Source of the DNA: Anoplopoma fimbria
Taxonomy: Eukaryota > Chordata > Actinopteri > Perciformes > Anoplopomatidae
Length of the DNA: 64,000 nucleotides
NCBI RefSeq assembly: GCF_027596085.1
Contig: NC_072454.1
Span: 23,426,990 to 23,490,989, forward strand
Direction of reading: 5' to 3'
The position numbers and the translations under genes are program-made. Below, in pieces: positions 25,341-36,600 of this stretch. The notes beneath the pieces were generated by a model. That model was not told where the DNA came from and did not search any database. It saw nothing but the letters and a program-made list of their open reading frames with translations. Position 1 is the stretch's first letter, and each line of letters begins with the position of its first letter.

Positions 25341-26759
25341 CTTGAAGATGGAGCTTAGCATGTTGAAAAACCTTACTTTGTAAACATAAATGTTGCAATT
25401 TCCTTTTTTAATGAGATTAAATTTGAATGCTTTTCTTTTTTTCCGTGTGTTTGTGAAAATGTCTCCCCTTTTTTTCCACTACTGTAGCACATGCCCTTGA
25501 ACATGAAAACTGTGGTGGTGATAAGGTTCTCATTACCTACCTGATTTGTGGTAATTATTTAAAATTATGACAACACAATTAGTTGTCAAACTGTTTTTTT
25601 TTCTTCTTTTTATGTGCTTTGCTTTTTTTTCCTTAACTTTTAAAACTTTTGTCTGAGCTTTAACTCAAATATTCAATCTTTGATTAAAGGTGTTGACTTG
25701 ACAATGACAAACACATCTATACATGGGAGGAGCTTTGACAGTTTTCAAGGAACATACGCAATATAAATCATACAAGTTTCCAAGTAGGTTTGCACGTCTC
25801 TCGTTCCCATTTTGTCAAAGCCAATTACACACCGTGTTGGTGTGCTGCTGAGGCTTGGGGACCTGTGGATCAAAGAGCCCCGAGACATATTCTGATTTAA
25901 CTTTCATTCCAAATGGTTTTCCACTTTGGGATCTAATCCCGGTTTCACAATATGAACTCTGACCTTTAATATCAACCGGACTGCAGTCGGTATTTAATGT
26001 TCATCAGTGCTCAATGTGGGAGTCTTCCCCTCAAAGTGGAGTGCTTTTGACACAGCCTTCACCCAGCTGCCCTGCAGTGGGCCCCAGTGGACCCTCTCAG
26101 GTCCCTAACCACACAAGTGTTTCCACGGTGGCGAAACTGTTTCAGTCTGACTGACATCCCAGTGTTGGGGAACACAGTTATAGAAGTGCACAAAGCGTGA
26201 CAGACCACCTCGGCCCTACCTCCTTGCCCCATCCCTCCTTTTAAACATGGAGTCCACCCTGTCAAGTCACATGCCGGAGCCGTAATTTAGACTAATAATT
26301 ACCAGACATCACCACAATGAAACATCAGTGTCTGAACTTCTTTGGACCAAACTGAATTTTAATACATTTGGAAAAGGTTGCCCGGAGGCAGGAACCCCGC
26401 ACACTGGGAAAGGCAGCGCACATGTGGAAGCACTTTGGGAAGTGATAAATGATTTGAAATCCACAGCGTCCCCGAAAATGGAAATTAGGGCGAACAGGTG
26501 TTAAATGGGAACCACTGGTGCATTTTGAACAGGGGAAAGAAAACGTCCCGGGTCTTTGGGGCCAGATGTGACAGGGCCCGGCCCGGGACGGGGAGGGCGT
26601 TGCTGAGTGGTCATGGCCCGAGGTGTGTGATGTGAGGAGGCCCCATGTGCCTGACCTCCCCTCCAAGAAATAACGGATCGCTTGTGTCAGATGTTCCTGG
26701 GGGGGGAGTCCTCTCTTGCCCCTCGCCGTTGCCACAAATACGCTGCTTCTCAGAGTACA
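25341..26759. other. Intergenic, nothing recognised
   Basis: T-rich left part, then GC-richer DNA around 26040-26720. The 136-codon open frame at 26325-26735 on the minus strand has no recognisable domain. Confidence 0.5.
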
Positions 26760-27120
26760 TAAATAGAAATATTATCAATTTAGCTTTAGCATAACTCGCC
26801 TTACAGATAACATGTGTGGAGTCATTTTAGCTGCACGTGTGAGGTATTCCAGCTGAGGAATATGATAATAGCAACTCCAGCTCCCACATTCTCATCACCT
26901 CTGGCATTATTGCTAATTAGTATGGGTGCCGTCCTTAACATGGATAATTGCCATAAATTGGAGCTTTATTCACAGTGGGTCAGGAAATGGCCAAGTATAA
27001 CAGCCATCAAGCGAGGGAGACTAATTCTCCCACCCTGCTCTGCCTTTAACTCTAACTTGGATTTTCAGGCCAAAGGGAACTGGGCCGTAAACTAAATGCC
27101 CATGATTTCATTCACATCAT
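26760..27120. promoter_or_regulatory. Candidate conserved non-coding element
   Basis: Contains ATCAATTTAGC, GCATTATTGCTAATTAGTAT (CTAATTAG at 26913-26920), GGATAATTGCC (26942-26952) and GACTAATTCTCCC near 27019. Unique, no repeats. Confidence 0.4.
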
Positions 27121-28849
27121 TCCTGGGTTCTGTTCACCTTAGGGAGCCATTCTAAATGTGATGAGTCGTTTACATTGTCAGAGATAATGAATGAATAACA
27201 AACGGCAAGTAGGAAGAACACGGATTGGGTTTCCGTGAATATTCTCTCATTTTTGGACAATCTGAGCACTGACACAGCTGACACTAAGCCAGCCTCTGTA
27301 GCCTCCTAAACATCCAACCTCCCAATTTCCTCACGCACACATATCTTATCACCGTTTGGTAGACTTTCCTGGTGAGGTTTCTTCTCTCCCCCCTTCCCCC
27401 CTGTCAATCTCCATTTCTCTGCTGATTTCATGGAAACTTTCTCAGACGGTTGAATTGTCCACTTGTTTCAGCTCAAAACTCTCAGGTTGTTTTGTCCCAG
27501 CTGTCAAAACAAGAGGAGTCAACATTAGGCACGTTTTGCAGTCTCGGGTGGTGTCGATGCCTAGTTTTATATATATAACGCCTCGACCTGAGGAGATCCC
27601 AGAATGCATCGCTCTGCGGAGGATTGCTGTACTGATGTAGGAAATGGACAGCTGTTGGGACTTGGTGGCACACTGCCCAGATTGAGCCTAATCCTATCTA
27701 TACATCAGCATAAGTTAACCATTTCATTAACCCTGCAGCGCGTACCACTGCTGTGGGAAGGCTGTGCCGCTGCATTGTTTTGCCATGACACCACTGTATG
27801 GGAGTTTAATTGGCTATTCCATTAATAACACGGGTAAACTAATTTAGTAGAACCTGTCCTCTTTAAACCACGGGAACAAAGAGTAGGAGGGTGGAAATCA
27901 ATCTCAGCTTTGTGCCTGAGCCACTGACCCGTTCATGCTTTGAAGATTGCTGCTGTAGAAAAAAAAAAAAGCATCTGAGAAGTTATTTAACTACAAACAG
28001 AGCCTACCTTGCCCATTCCAGCTGCATAATCAGGCATAATAAGTGACTGCAAAGGTCCACTTAATGTATTTCTAACACTGGAGACCTGCTAATCCTGTCA
28101 GGGGGAGTGAAACGGAGGGGGGAACCGTGCAGAAGCACAGCCATGGAGCTGAGCATTTAACTCCATAACCATGCAGGCAAATGCCTGGGCGCCTTTCACA
28201 CAAAAAGAGAAAGAGAGGGAGAATAAGCCCAGCTTCATATTTCAACCCAAAGTGGGGATCCATTTTTCCGCTTTAGTGGCCATCGAGGAACAGTGGGAAT
28301 AACAACAACAGCAGCCGCGGCAGTAACAGCCTGTCTCACTGGGCTGAGTCCTCATAAACCTATGCCATTATCACTCTCTTTATGGGCCTTTAAATAGAGA
28401 GCCCCTCAGATCAGCCATGTGTGCTCGGAGAGCTGAACATCGGCCCCCCTCGCTTTTCTGCCGCTTGGAACAAGACATTTTTTCGGATTGGCCTCTTTGT
28501 CGGTTATGATTTTTTAAAATATATTTCCTTCAGAAACTGTGTACAGTGTCCTTTATGTGTTTGGATATGCAAATTTTTTTATATATTCAAATTTTATTCA
28601 ATAGCTTTTTTTCCATCATCTTCACAAACTGTTTATTACTCCTTTCCTATTCATTACAATAATTCACCTGACGTATGGAGAAGCAAGTTTGAACCCAAGT
28701 TAAATAACATTATGCTGTGAGATGATGGAAAGCTAAATTGGATATAAGCAGAGGAAAAAATGAAAATGAGCCTTCCAGCACGGCTGCCCTGTGAATAATG
28801 GAAGCATAAAAAGGGAAGAAAAACAAACAAAAGAGTCCCAAATCAACAA
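27121..28849. other. Intergenic, little recognised
   Basis: Unique sequence. CCCAGAATGCA (27598-27608) and a GCAGCCGCGG patch near 28311 are noted. The AT-rich part around 28510-28640 shows no repeat family. Confidence 0.5.
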
Positions 28850-29270
28850 ACACACTGAGCTTCATCAGATATCGCGTTTTCCCCAGCTCTGTTTGTCAAA
28901 ACACCTTTTATGGTGGTCTCTTTGAAATTCAGGGGCCCCATTAACAGTTCAAGCATATAATCACATCTCCGTAATGAGGTATTAATTAAGCGAGGGGCAT
29001 CTATTGGCCCGCTAAACAGCCTCATAAACAATTGACAGGAGATTTGTGATTTTTGACTTCCTGACACCATTAAACAAATCAATATTGGGTTTTGCAGACA
29101 TGCTCTCCGGCTGGCTCTCCCTGGTCTTTGCCAATCAGCTCTGTTGAATACTAATGAGGGAATTAACTGCCTCATATTCCGCATGTGTCCCATCAAACAG
29201 ATCCTTATCGAGGGAGACTCATTTGCATGGAAGAAGACTCTGCTTTGTAGGTAGAGATTTCACAATATGT
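28850..29270. promoter_or_regulatory. Strong candidate enhancer with octamer and homeodomain sites
   Basis: Palindromic TTAATTAA (28982-28989) directly after GTAATGAGG, TTGACAGG (29032-29039, TALE/Meis-type), GCCAATCAGC (CCAAT) near 29130, ACTAATGAGG near 29150, GAATTAACTG and a perfect octamer ATTTGCAT (29221-29228, POU-type). Long unique stretch with strong conserved-element texture. Confidence 0.45.
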
Positions 29271-30158
29271 CACTCATTATGCCAGCCCACCCCACCCCGA
29301 CTCAATCTCCCTTCCCTCCACTTGTCTCTTATTTTCTTTCAGACTCTTGAACACCCCCATTGCCACCAACACTAACACACACACACACACATTCATTCAT
29401 TGGCCCTGTTTGGTCTGCTAGTCCTACACTGAAACGATGATGTAACATAATAAACAGAATAATGGTTTTCAAGTGGCGTGTTTATCCCTCAGTATTTCTG
29501 CTGAGATTTTCTCCCACCACGCCTACAGTGTGCTCTTTGAAATGACTGTCTGTTTGTTGTCGCTCGCCATTGCGCTCCTTTTGAGTGCTGCAGTAATCTT
29601 GTTTGATAAATATTGCGCTTAGAGTGCTTAATGATGTTTGCTGTTCAAATTACAATGGTTAGTTGTCCAAACCTTCCTTTTTTTATTGAGTGTTAGACAG
29701 TCTAAAATAGTGGCGTATTCTGAGGCAGGCTTATTTTAACGGTGTGAAGCAAACGCCGTTTGTGTCATTCACTTGAATTGTGTAGATCTGAAGACTTTTT
29801 TTAAAGGACGGTGGGGGGAGAGGGTTAGTGAGTCCTCGTCCATCTTGCCTTTCACTGCATTGTCCGTTATGCAAACTTGTCACCTTTTGAAGATATTCGC
29901 CAGTTTCTAAAATAGATCACCTACGAGATTCATGCAGATTCATCAGTCACAGTATGGCAAGTACAAATAAAACGCTGGCGCTGGAAGACCCACCTGCAGG
30001 TTCACAGTCAGCTTCAACGGCGATAGAAAGAGAGAGCTGTGTATCAGACGAGGACAGTGTCAGTGTTGCTCCTCCACTGTAGGGGATATGAATGGAAGCA
30101 CATCCCACATGACATTCTACGGCATCACGCAGATGTGCATAAATACACTTACCACTGA
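29271..30158. other. Intergenic, nothing recognised
   Basis: Short CA run (29375-29391) and unique AT-rich DNA leading to the tRNA gene. Confidence 0.5.
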
Positions 30159-30240
30159 ACCAGGATGGCCGAGTGGTTAAGGCGTTGGACTTAAGATCCA
30201 ATGGACGTAGTCCTCGTGGGTTCGAACCCCACTCCTGGTA
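30159..30240 (+). tRNA. tRNA-Leu, anticodon UAA
   Basis: All arms can be folded. The acceptor stem is ACCAGGA with TCCTGGT, plus discriminator A. The D arm is GCC...GGC, the anticodon stem TTGGA/TCCAA, with loop CTTAAGA and anticodon TAA at 30192-30194. There is a long class II variable arm (GGAC/GTCC) and a T arm GTGGG-TTCGAAC-CCCAC. The A box TGGCCGAGTGG (30166-30176) and B box GGTTCGAACCC (30219-30229) are consensus. CCA is not encoded, as expected for eukaryotes. A TTTT at 30250-30253 can end pol III transcription. There is no intron. It looks intact and functional, and is the only tRNA gene seen in the window. Confidence 0.96.
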
Positions 30241-30249
30241 AAAATGAGG

Positions 30250-30253
30250 TTTT
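30250..30253 (+). terminator. RNA polymerase III terminator of tRNA-Leu
   Basis: A TTTT run ten bases after the tRNA 3' end. This is the minimal pol III stop signal. Confidence 0.7.
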
Positions 30254-30330
30254 AAATGTATTATAAGTGTAGAAAAAAATAAAGAAATATAAATGTTATG
30301 ATTTCTGGTTAAATCGATTTGTGTTCATCT

Positions 30331-30633
30331 GGGGGCGGCTGTGGTGTAGTGGAGAGCAAGGTAGTTCTCCAATCAGAGGGTCGGTGGTTCGATACCCGGC
30401 TTCGGCAGTCGATGTGTCCTTGGGCAAGACACTTAACCCCAAGTTGCTCCTGAAGGCTTGCCATCGGTGTGGACTGGATGTGAATGAATGTTAGTTAGAG
30501 TCTGATGGTGGCACCTTGATGGTAGCCTGTCATCAGTGTGTGAATGGGTGAATGATATGTAATATACTACTGATTGTAAGTCGCTTTGGATAAAAGCGTC
30601 TGCTAAATGACTGTAATGTAATGTAATGTAATG
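30331..30633 (+). mobile_element. tRNA-derived SINE with LINE-type 3' tail, full length
   Basis: The head (30331-30400) resembles a tRNA, with an A-box-like TGGTGTAGTGG and a B box GGTTCGATACC (30386-30396). The body contains GTCCTTGGGCAAGACACTTAA, shortened here to its core CTTGGGCAAGACACTTAA, and GAATGGGTGAATG, typical of an abundant percomorph SINE group. The 3' part has the hairpin CGCTTT/AAAGCG (30582-30598) and GTCTGCTAAATG, then TGTAA-type tandem repeats (30611-30633), like tails recognised by L2-clade LINE reverse transcriptase. No clear target-site duplication was seen. The family name is not assigned; a Repbase/Dfam search would settle it. Confidence 0.85.
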
Positions 30634-30863
30634 CAGCACCACGATACAGAAACTATCTGGTGGGGATCTTGAAACCAGAGCGATTATGGCCAAAAGTAGC
30701 CACAAGGGTGAAACTTCTCTTCAGAGCTAACTTTCATATTGCTATACTTGATGACTGTTTTATAAAAGCAATAGTTAACCTTACTCGTCATATGATGTGA
30801 TTATATCACAGCTAAGGGGCAGAAGCTGAGGCCTGTCATGAACCATTGCTTAATTTTACTGAA

Positions 30864-31385
30864 CTTCATTTTTCTGACAGATTTAGTTATCAGTTACTTT
30901 GCAGATTCAGATTAACAATAATAAATATCATCAATAAATGAATATTAATAGCAATCAATGAATACATTATTAAATGAGGATGTATTAGTCCCAGGGGGAA
31001 ACTCACAAGCTACCTATCCGCGTGTTAAGTAATATATAAAATATGTATGAGATAATGTACAGCGAGCATGTCATTATTGAGAAATGAACCCTCACAGGTG
31101 AAATCAATAATATGATCAGTTATTCATAGCAGCAGACTGTAGGATGCACTAATTGACCAATCAGAATCGAGTATTCAACAAAGTCATGCAAGAAATTGAA
31201 TACATTTAATTGTGTTCCAAATTTACCAGCCGCAACATTGAAGTGAACACATTAACGCATTAATAATTAGAATCCAATAGTATATATTATTCTGAAATAG
31301 ACCTTTCTGCATAATGCGTACTTTTACTTTTGGTGCTTTAGGAATATTTTGATGCTACTGCTTTTGTACTTGAACTGATAAGTGC
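30864..31385 (+). repeat. Same AT-rich dispersed repeat, copy 2, interrupted
   Basis: Two blocks match the same remembered family. Block 1 is 30876-30930 (GACAGATTTAGTTATCAGTT then ACTTTGCAGATT). Block 2 is 31225-31385 (ACACATTAACGCATTAATAA, ATATTATTCTGAAATAGACC, CATAATGCGTACTTTTACTT, TTTTGATGCTACTGCTTTTG). The middle (~30960-31200) does not match and may be an insertion or strongly decayed. It keeps the 3' half that copy 1 lacks. Confidence 0.55.
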
Positions 31386-31869
31386 CAGCTTATCTTGTGG
31401 CCCATCTTGCCTGTTGTTAGATATCGTGATAAAAAAAATCTGAAATGCTATAAAACTTGTTTGTTTATCAAAACAAAATGATGTTTTCTTGTTGTATTCT
31501 AATCTCAAAATGCTACAAATGCCTTAATTTGCGTTTTGAAATCACTAAAACTTCCGTAACCCCCTTATCTGAATATAGTTTGGTATTTTGGCACCTTTTT
31601 CATACAGTTTGCAGGTCTGACCGTGTATGTAGGATTGTAATGCACTCTACTAAAATGATTGCTGTAATATGATCAAATGTCAGATGGAGTCAGAGCTGCA
31701 TTCGTTGCGTTTCCTTGCAGCATTACATTCTCAAAGTTTAGGTTTCAGCAGGTGAGCACAGAATGACGGAGCATCTAATTTAATATATCTTGGTAGTGCT
31801 CTCTGCACTGCTCACCCCAGGAACATGAGTGACAGGGGGATGGCCTGTTGTCTTTGTGCTGTGTGTGTG

Positions 31870-32100
31870 GCCGCGGGGCTGTGAGTTAATGCAGGAGATT
31901 GACTCTTAATTGCAGTGGGGAACGCTCATCTTTTCTTATTAATGAGACGGAGCCGGAGCCGGGAGATTTTTCCTCATCACACAAATACTCTCCTCCACCA
32001 GCCAGGTTAAGTGTTTGGATTATTAGCTTCCTTGCATATGATTTTTCACGAGCACTATGTCTCAGATTGTGAGCACAAGCAAACGATGAAATGGGAGTGA
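31870..32100. promoter_or_regulatory. Candidate regulatory block beside a GT array
   Basis: TTATTAATGAG (31937-31947), TTAAGTG (32007-32013, NKX2-type) and GGATTATTAGC (32018-32028) in unique sequence ending 20-30 bases before the 128-bp GT array. Confidence 0.35.
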
Positions 32101-32122
32101 AGCAGGGGTTAAGGGAAGACAG

Positions 32123-32250
<128 letters not shown>

Positions 32251-33169
32251 CCAGAAGAGGCAGGGCTCGATTCAAGGGGCTGCTGAAACCTCTTCATAGA
32301 GCCTAACAAGGCAGATGAGAAGGACATTTATGGGATCATGTTTCATTTCCATTTTGTCCAGCCTCCAGATCAAAAGACAATCTTAATTTGAGGGCTGCAC
32401 CAATAGAAAGTGAGTGTTTCCTGATGGATGCAGACGTTGCGGCTGAGGCAGAGCAGAGGCGGTGGAGGGGAGGAACTGGAGCAGGGCTGCGGGTCCGTCT
32501 GTCTATTGCGTCTGTGCGTCTGGAGGTGGGGGTTAACCTCCGCCTAAAGAACGACCACTGGCTCCCCGTGATGCATAACCGTGAGGGATTAGAGAGCACA
32601 AAGCAGCAGACTGTTTGGTGGAGCACTAAAATGTGCTCCTCTGGGGCTCATTGAAAAATGATTGCCGATTGAGTGTTTGAAGTCTGCCAAAGACGAGTGT
32701 GCGTTTTTAGTGGGACGACGATGAAACTCTATCTTTCCTGCTTATGCAGGCAATTTTCCCTCTCTTTTTCCACTAACTGTACCATGATGTGTGTTCTCTT
32801 GTCGCGCCTGGAGTTGAGGTTGCCAAACTCATTTCACCTCTTGGACTCGGCTTGACTGGGAGCCAGACAACCAAAAGTGATAAGAGTGAATTAAGCTGTT
32901 ACTCTCCAGCGGGAATGTTATTATACCGCCAGAGAGAGGCATTGATTTCCTTATGAGAACAACAGGTGAGCTTGTAGAAAATAACTCAGATTCAGCCTAA
33001 ATAGCAGGTAATACAGAGTGTATAAAGATAAAATGATGTTTACGTAAATAAAGAGGAGAAGGCTCAATAACTCAATTCACACATGAATTGGGTCGTGTCC
33101 TACCATATTTAGCACCACAAGAGTCATACTTTTTAGGGGGTTCTATTTAAGCAACAATTGGGATTACTA

Positions 33170-33640
33170 AAATGTTTTTATTTTTCAAATGGTATTTTTC
33201 CAACATGATTTGCAGTTTTTCTCGGGTATTTACTTAAAGCATAAAGCAGGAGCAGAATAATGAAGTATGGCTTTAAGTCCGCAGTGATGCCGGGGTCAGA
33301 CAAAGCCGCCTGGCAGAAGCATATGGAGCTGTGCCTCCTTTGATTAATTGAACCCCTAAGAAGACTAATACTCTGAAGTGAACTGGAGGAAATAATTTGT
33401 GCGAGAGACAACGTCCAGAGTGATGACAAACATAGCTTAGTGTTTCCCTGGTTGCACCTCAATTCCCCGCGATGTCAGCTTTGAAACTGCGGCACCCCAA
33501 TATATTATCATGTTACACTCATTTGTTTTCATTATTGCATCAAAGGGGTTCTGGTCATGCAGCGGCCATTTTCTGCTGTTCGGAGGCCTAGAGAACAAAT
33601 GTGACTCTGGAGTCACTTTGGGGTTATACAAACAATGAGG
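33170..33640. promoter_or_regulatory. Candidate conserved non-coding element
   Basis: Unique sequence with CCTTTGATTAATTG (33337-33350), which overlaps a TCF/LEF-like site with a homeodomain core. GAAATAATTTGTGC, GTTTTCATTATTGCATCAAA and two spaced GACTCCAGAGTCAC-type repeats (GACTCTGGAGTCAC near 33603, an inverted repeat) also occur. Confidence 0.4.
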
Positions 33641-36600
33641 AATCTGCAGTTTAATAAAGGGTTAGACTCACATTCTTATGTTACTACCTAAAGAGAGCAG
33701 CAGCCACTGGACTTCAGAGTGAAAAAAAGTCCTCAGTGTTCCCTCGTTTTCAAACTAATATGAGGTTTTAAGTTAATTCATAGCTCCATTCTCATCCAAT
33801 TAGAAAAACTCAACCATTAAAAATGCTACGTCACAGCAAAACTAGACTTGAGGCAGTGTTTTCTCCTAACTTGTGTTGGTAAACAATGGCAGAGTTTTGT
33901 TTAAGAGCTGTAAAAGGAGCCGAGCGGGGTATGTTAAGTAGTCTCACAGAGGAGCTGGAGGGCGAGGGGTGAAGGGAGAAGCTGGCCCCAGCGGACAGGT
34001 GGAGGTAAGCTGAGAGCCGTACCACCCAAGGGGAGGATGAACTTGAGACGTGTCCCTCACCGTCCTGTGAAGGTGGAGGTCAGCAGACGGCCGCGCTGAT
34101 CGGACGCGATGCCCCAGTCAGCAGGAAGGGCCGGACCCTCCTTCCCTCAGATGCAATGAAGCCTCCAGCGGGCCAGGTCAGTCACAATTAGGACTCATAA
34201 AATATAATCAAAAGCTCAAAAGCTGGGCTGTGATACTCGGGTGGTCGGGGCCAGAACAGAGCTCATCTTTGTCCCGCGGGAGGTATTACTCATGCGTGAA
34301 ACAGACACACCTTGTTCCAAAAGACTGAGATGTTTCTCTCAATCAACTCGGAAAACAAGTCAGTGCCGTTGCAGACCAATGCTCAAAAAAAGGCAAGAAG
34401 GAACTTAAGGAAACTATGATTCACACACTTTTTAAGTGTCACAACCCCCTGCATATGAGCCCTTTTCCGCAATATACAGGGCTTTTATGCTAATCATCCT
34501 AAAACATCAGAATACCACGATAACTGTCTGTAAGCCCAGAGGTTGTTTGTTTTCCACCAGCATCTCTATCTAAGGCAGATTTATTGTTTGTTTTTTTGAA
34601 ATCTGGTAATTAACGCAGCTGCAAATTTGTATTTCTGTCGTCTGAGGCCTTGGGCCAGGATTAACAGCATTTAGCATTGTAGGGTGCACCCCGCCCTCCT
34701 TGAATAGAGTAGATAAAAAAAACATGGATAGATGAGTTTGTGTTGTGGTAATATAAACAGAAACAAAAAATGCTGCTTGGCATGTTTATGTAATTGTTCA
34801 AAAATGAATCAGTCACACACACACATTGGGGTGTTTGGGCAATAAGAGAAGCTGCCAGTAACTGCCATATGTAGTCATTACTGTATGAACTGTTTCTGTA
34901 ATATATTACAGACACAGGACAGTCGGTTTCATCCAAAGGTTATCCAGTTCTTCTGCCAGATCAAATATATTGATATAATGACTAATAACTTCTTCTTTTT
35001 TTTTTTTATTGTTTCCTGCTCCTCAAAGCTCTCAACTGACATAAATCACATCATCCTAAGTAAAATAATTGCAGCTACACCTGCATTCGGCCTGTGGTTT
35101 TGACACCAAAGTGACGCATGATGCCAAAAGGTATTTGAAACAGCCGTTGCTTTTTGACACTCATTACCCCGGTATTACAAGAACACGTCAAGCGCGGACA
35201 TATTTCCCATTTCTGCTGTACAATTTGAACAAAGAGTTACATTATAGCCCAGGAATCCTAAGACGCTCACTAGGCCTTATTTGCCCTAGGCTGCACCCAC
35301 GGTGACATCTCAACTCCCTGGCTTATTACACCTGCCCGTCAAGCCTCTACTCTCAACCTCTTGCTCAACAACAAACACGATTTGAGCTGTCACTGGGAAT
35401 GACCCGCTGCACAGACTTGCTCACCGAGAGGAAGTTTCCTGTTAAAGACGGCGCTTTTGAAAGCAGATGAAGGTGATAAGCCAGATTGAGCTGGTAATAA
35501 GTCATTTAAACTGATTCATCAGTTAGCTCATTCTGACGTGCTGATATCCATACTGATAATATCTGCTACAAATTATAGGCTATGCAAAGATCAACTATAC
35601 AGGTTCACTGATGTGACAGTTAGAGATTTTGCCTGCAGATTATGAAGCCTCAACTCTGCCTCAACCTCGGTTTACAGGTCACAATTTACGCATTTTTCAG
35701 CCAGTGTTCCTTTGCTGTAAGAAGTAACTTAACTTAACAGTGTCACTGTTAATTTAAAAGTGAAAAGCGAAAAGATGACTCATAGCATATTTTACCCTTT
35801 TTCATTCTCCTTGTCCTTGTTGTAAAATGGAGACTTCAATATTTAAGACTCAGGTGTACAACCAAGTATAGAACGGTAACTTTGAAATAGATCGCGTTGT
35901 GGTTTATTTTAACCAACCCATACTTTCAACCGCTTTTTTTTTTACAAACATTAAAGAAACAATACAGCATTTGAAAAAATGATATAACTTGTAACTTCTG
36001 TTTTTTGTAACAAAGCCAGTGTCAGGTTAAGGGTTTTGTAGGTAAATGTGTGTTGCACTTAGTATTCCTCTGTGGAGTTGCAAGCTTATCCAGTGTTGAG
36101 ATGAATGGATGATCACGGGGAAGCTGGGAGCTCTCCTGTAGTCAAACCTCAGCATGCTCCGATTGTTACAATCCAGTCAGATAAGCAAGGAGTTGTATCA
36201 CCTCAGGCAGCTCCGATTTGACCAGAACTCAAGCTGAAATTGTTACAAAATTCAGACCAAAACACCAGCCGGTTTAAGGGAGTTTATGTTGCGTTTTCAC
36301 CGATGTGGAACAACTGGAGGAAACCGAATCCTGCTGCGTTAGTGTGTGAATCACAGATGTAACTTTTTATAAAGGTGCTTCACTTGCAATAGGGAGGTTG
36401 TTCATTGATTCATAGACATCACTGCAAAATATACACATGCAACTGTAGCTCCTTTGCAATTATTATTTGCAAGAAACTGATCTCAGTTTAACAAAACAAG
36501 AGCCTTTCCTTCTATTAGTGAGTAATGTACATGAACTAATACATTGTGAATCTGCAGAAGCAGAGTGTGTGTCAGAGGGAAAGTTTATTTTTCCTCATAC

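Noticed and set aside
26325..26735. 136-codon minus-strand open frame
   Set aside because: GC-rich local composition explains the lack of stops; no recognisable domain, signal or flanking exon structure.
30433..30705. 90-codon minus-strand open frame
   Set aside because: Antisense of the SINE body and tail.
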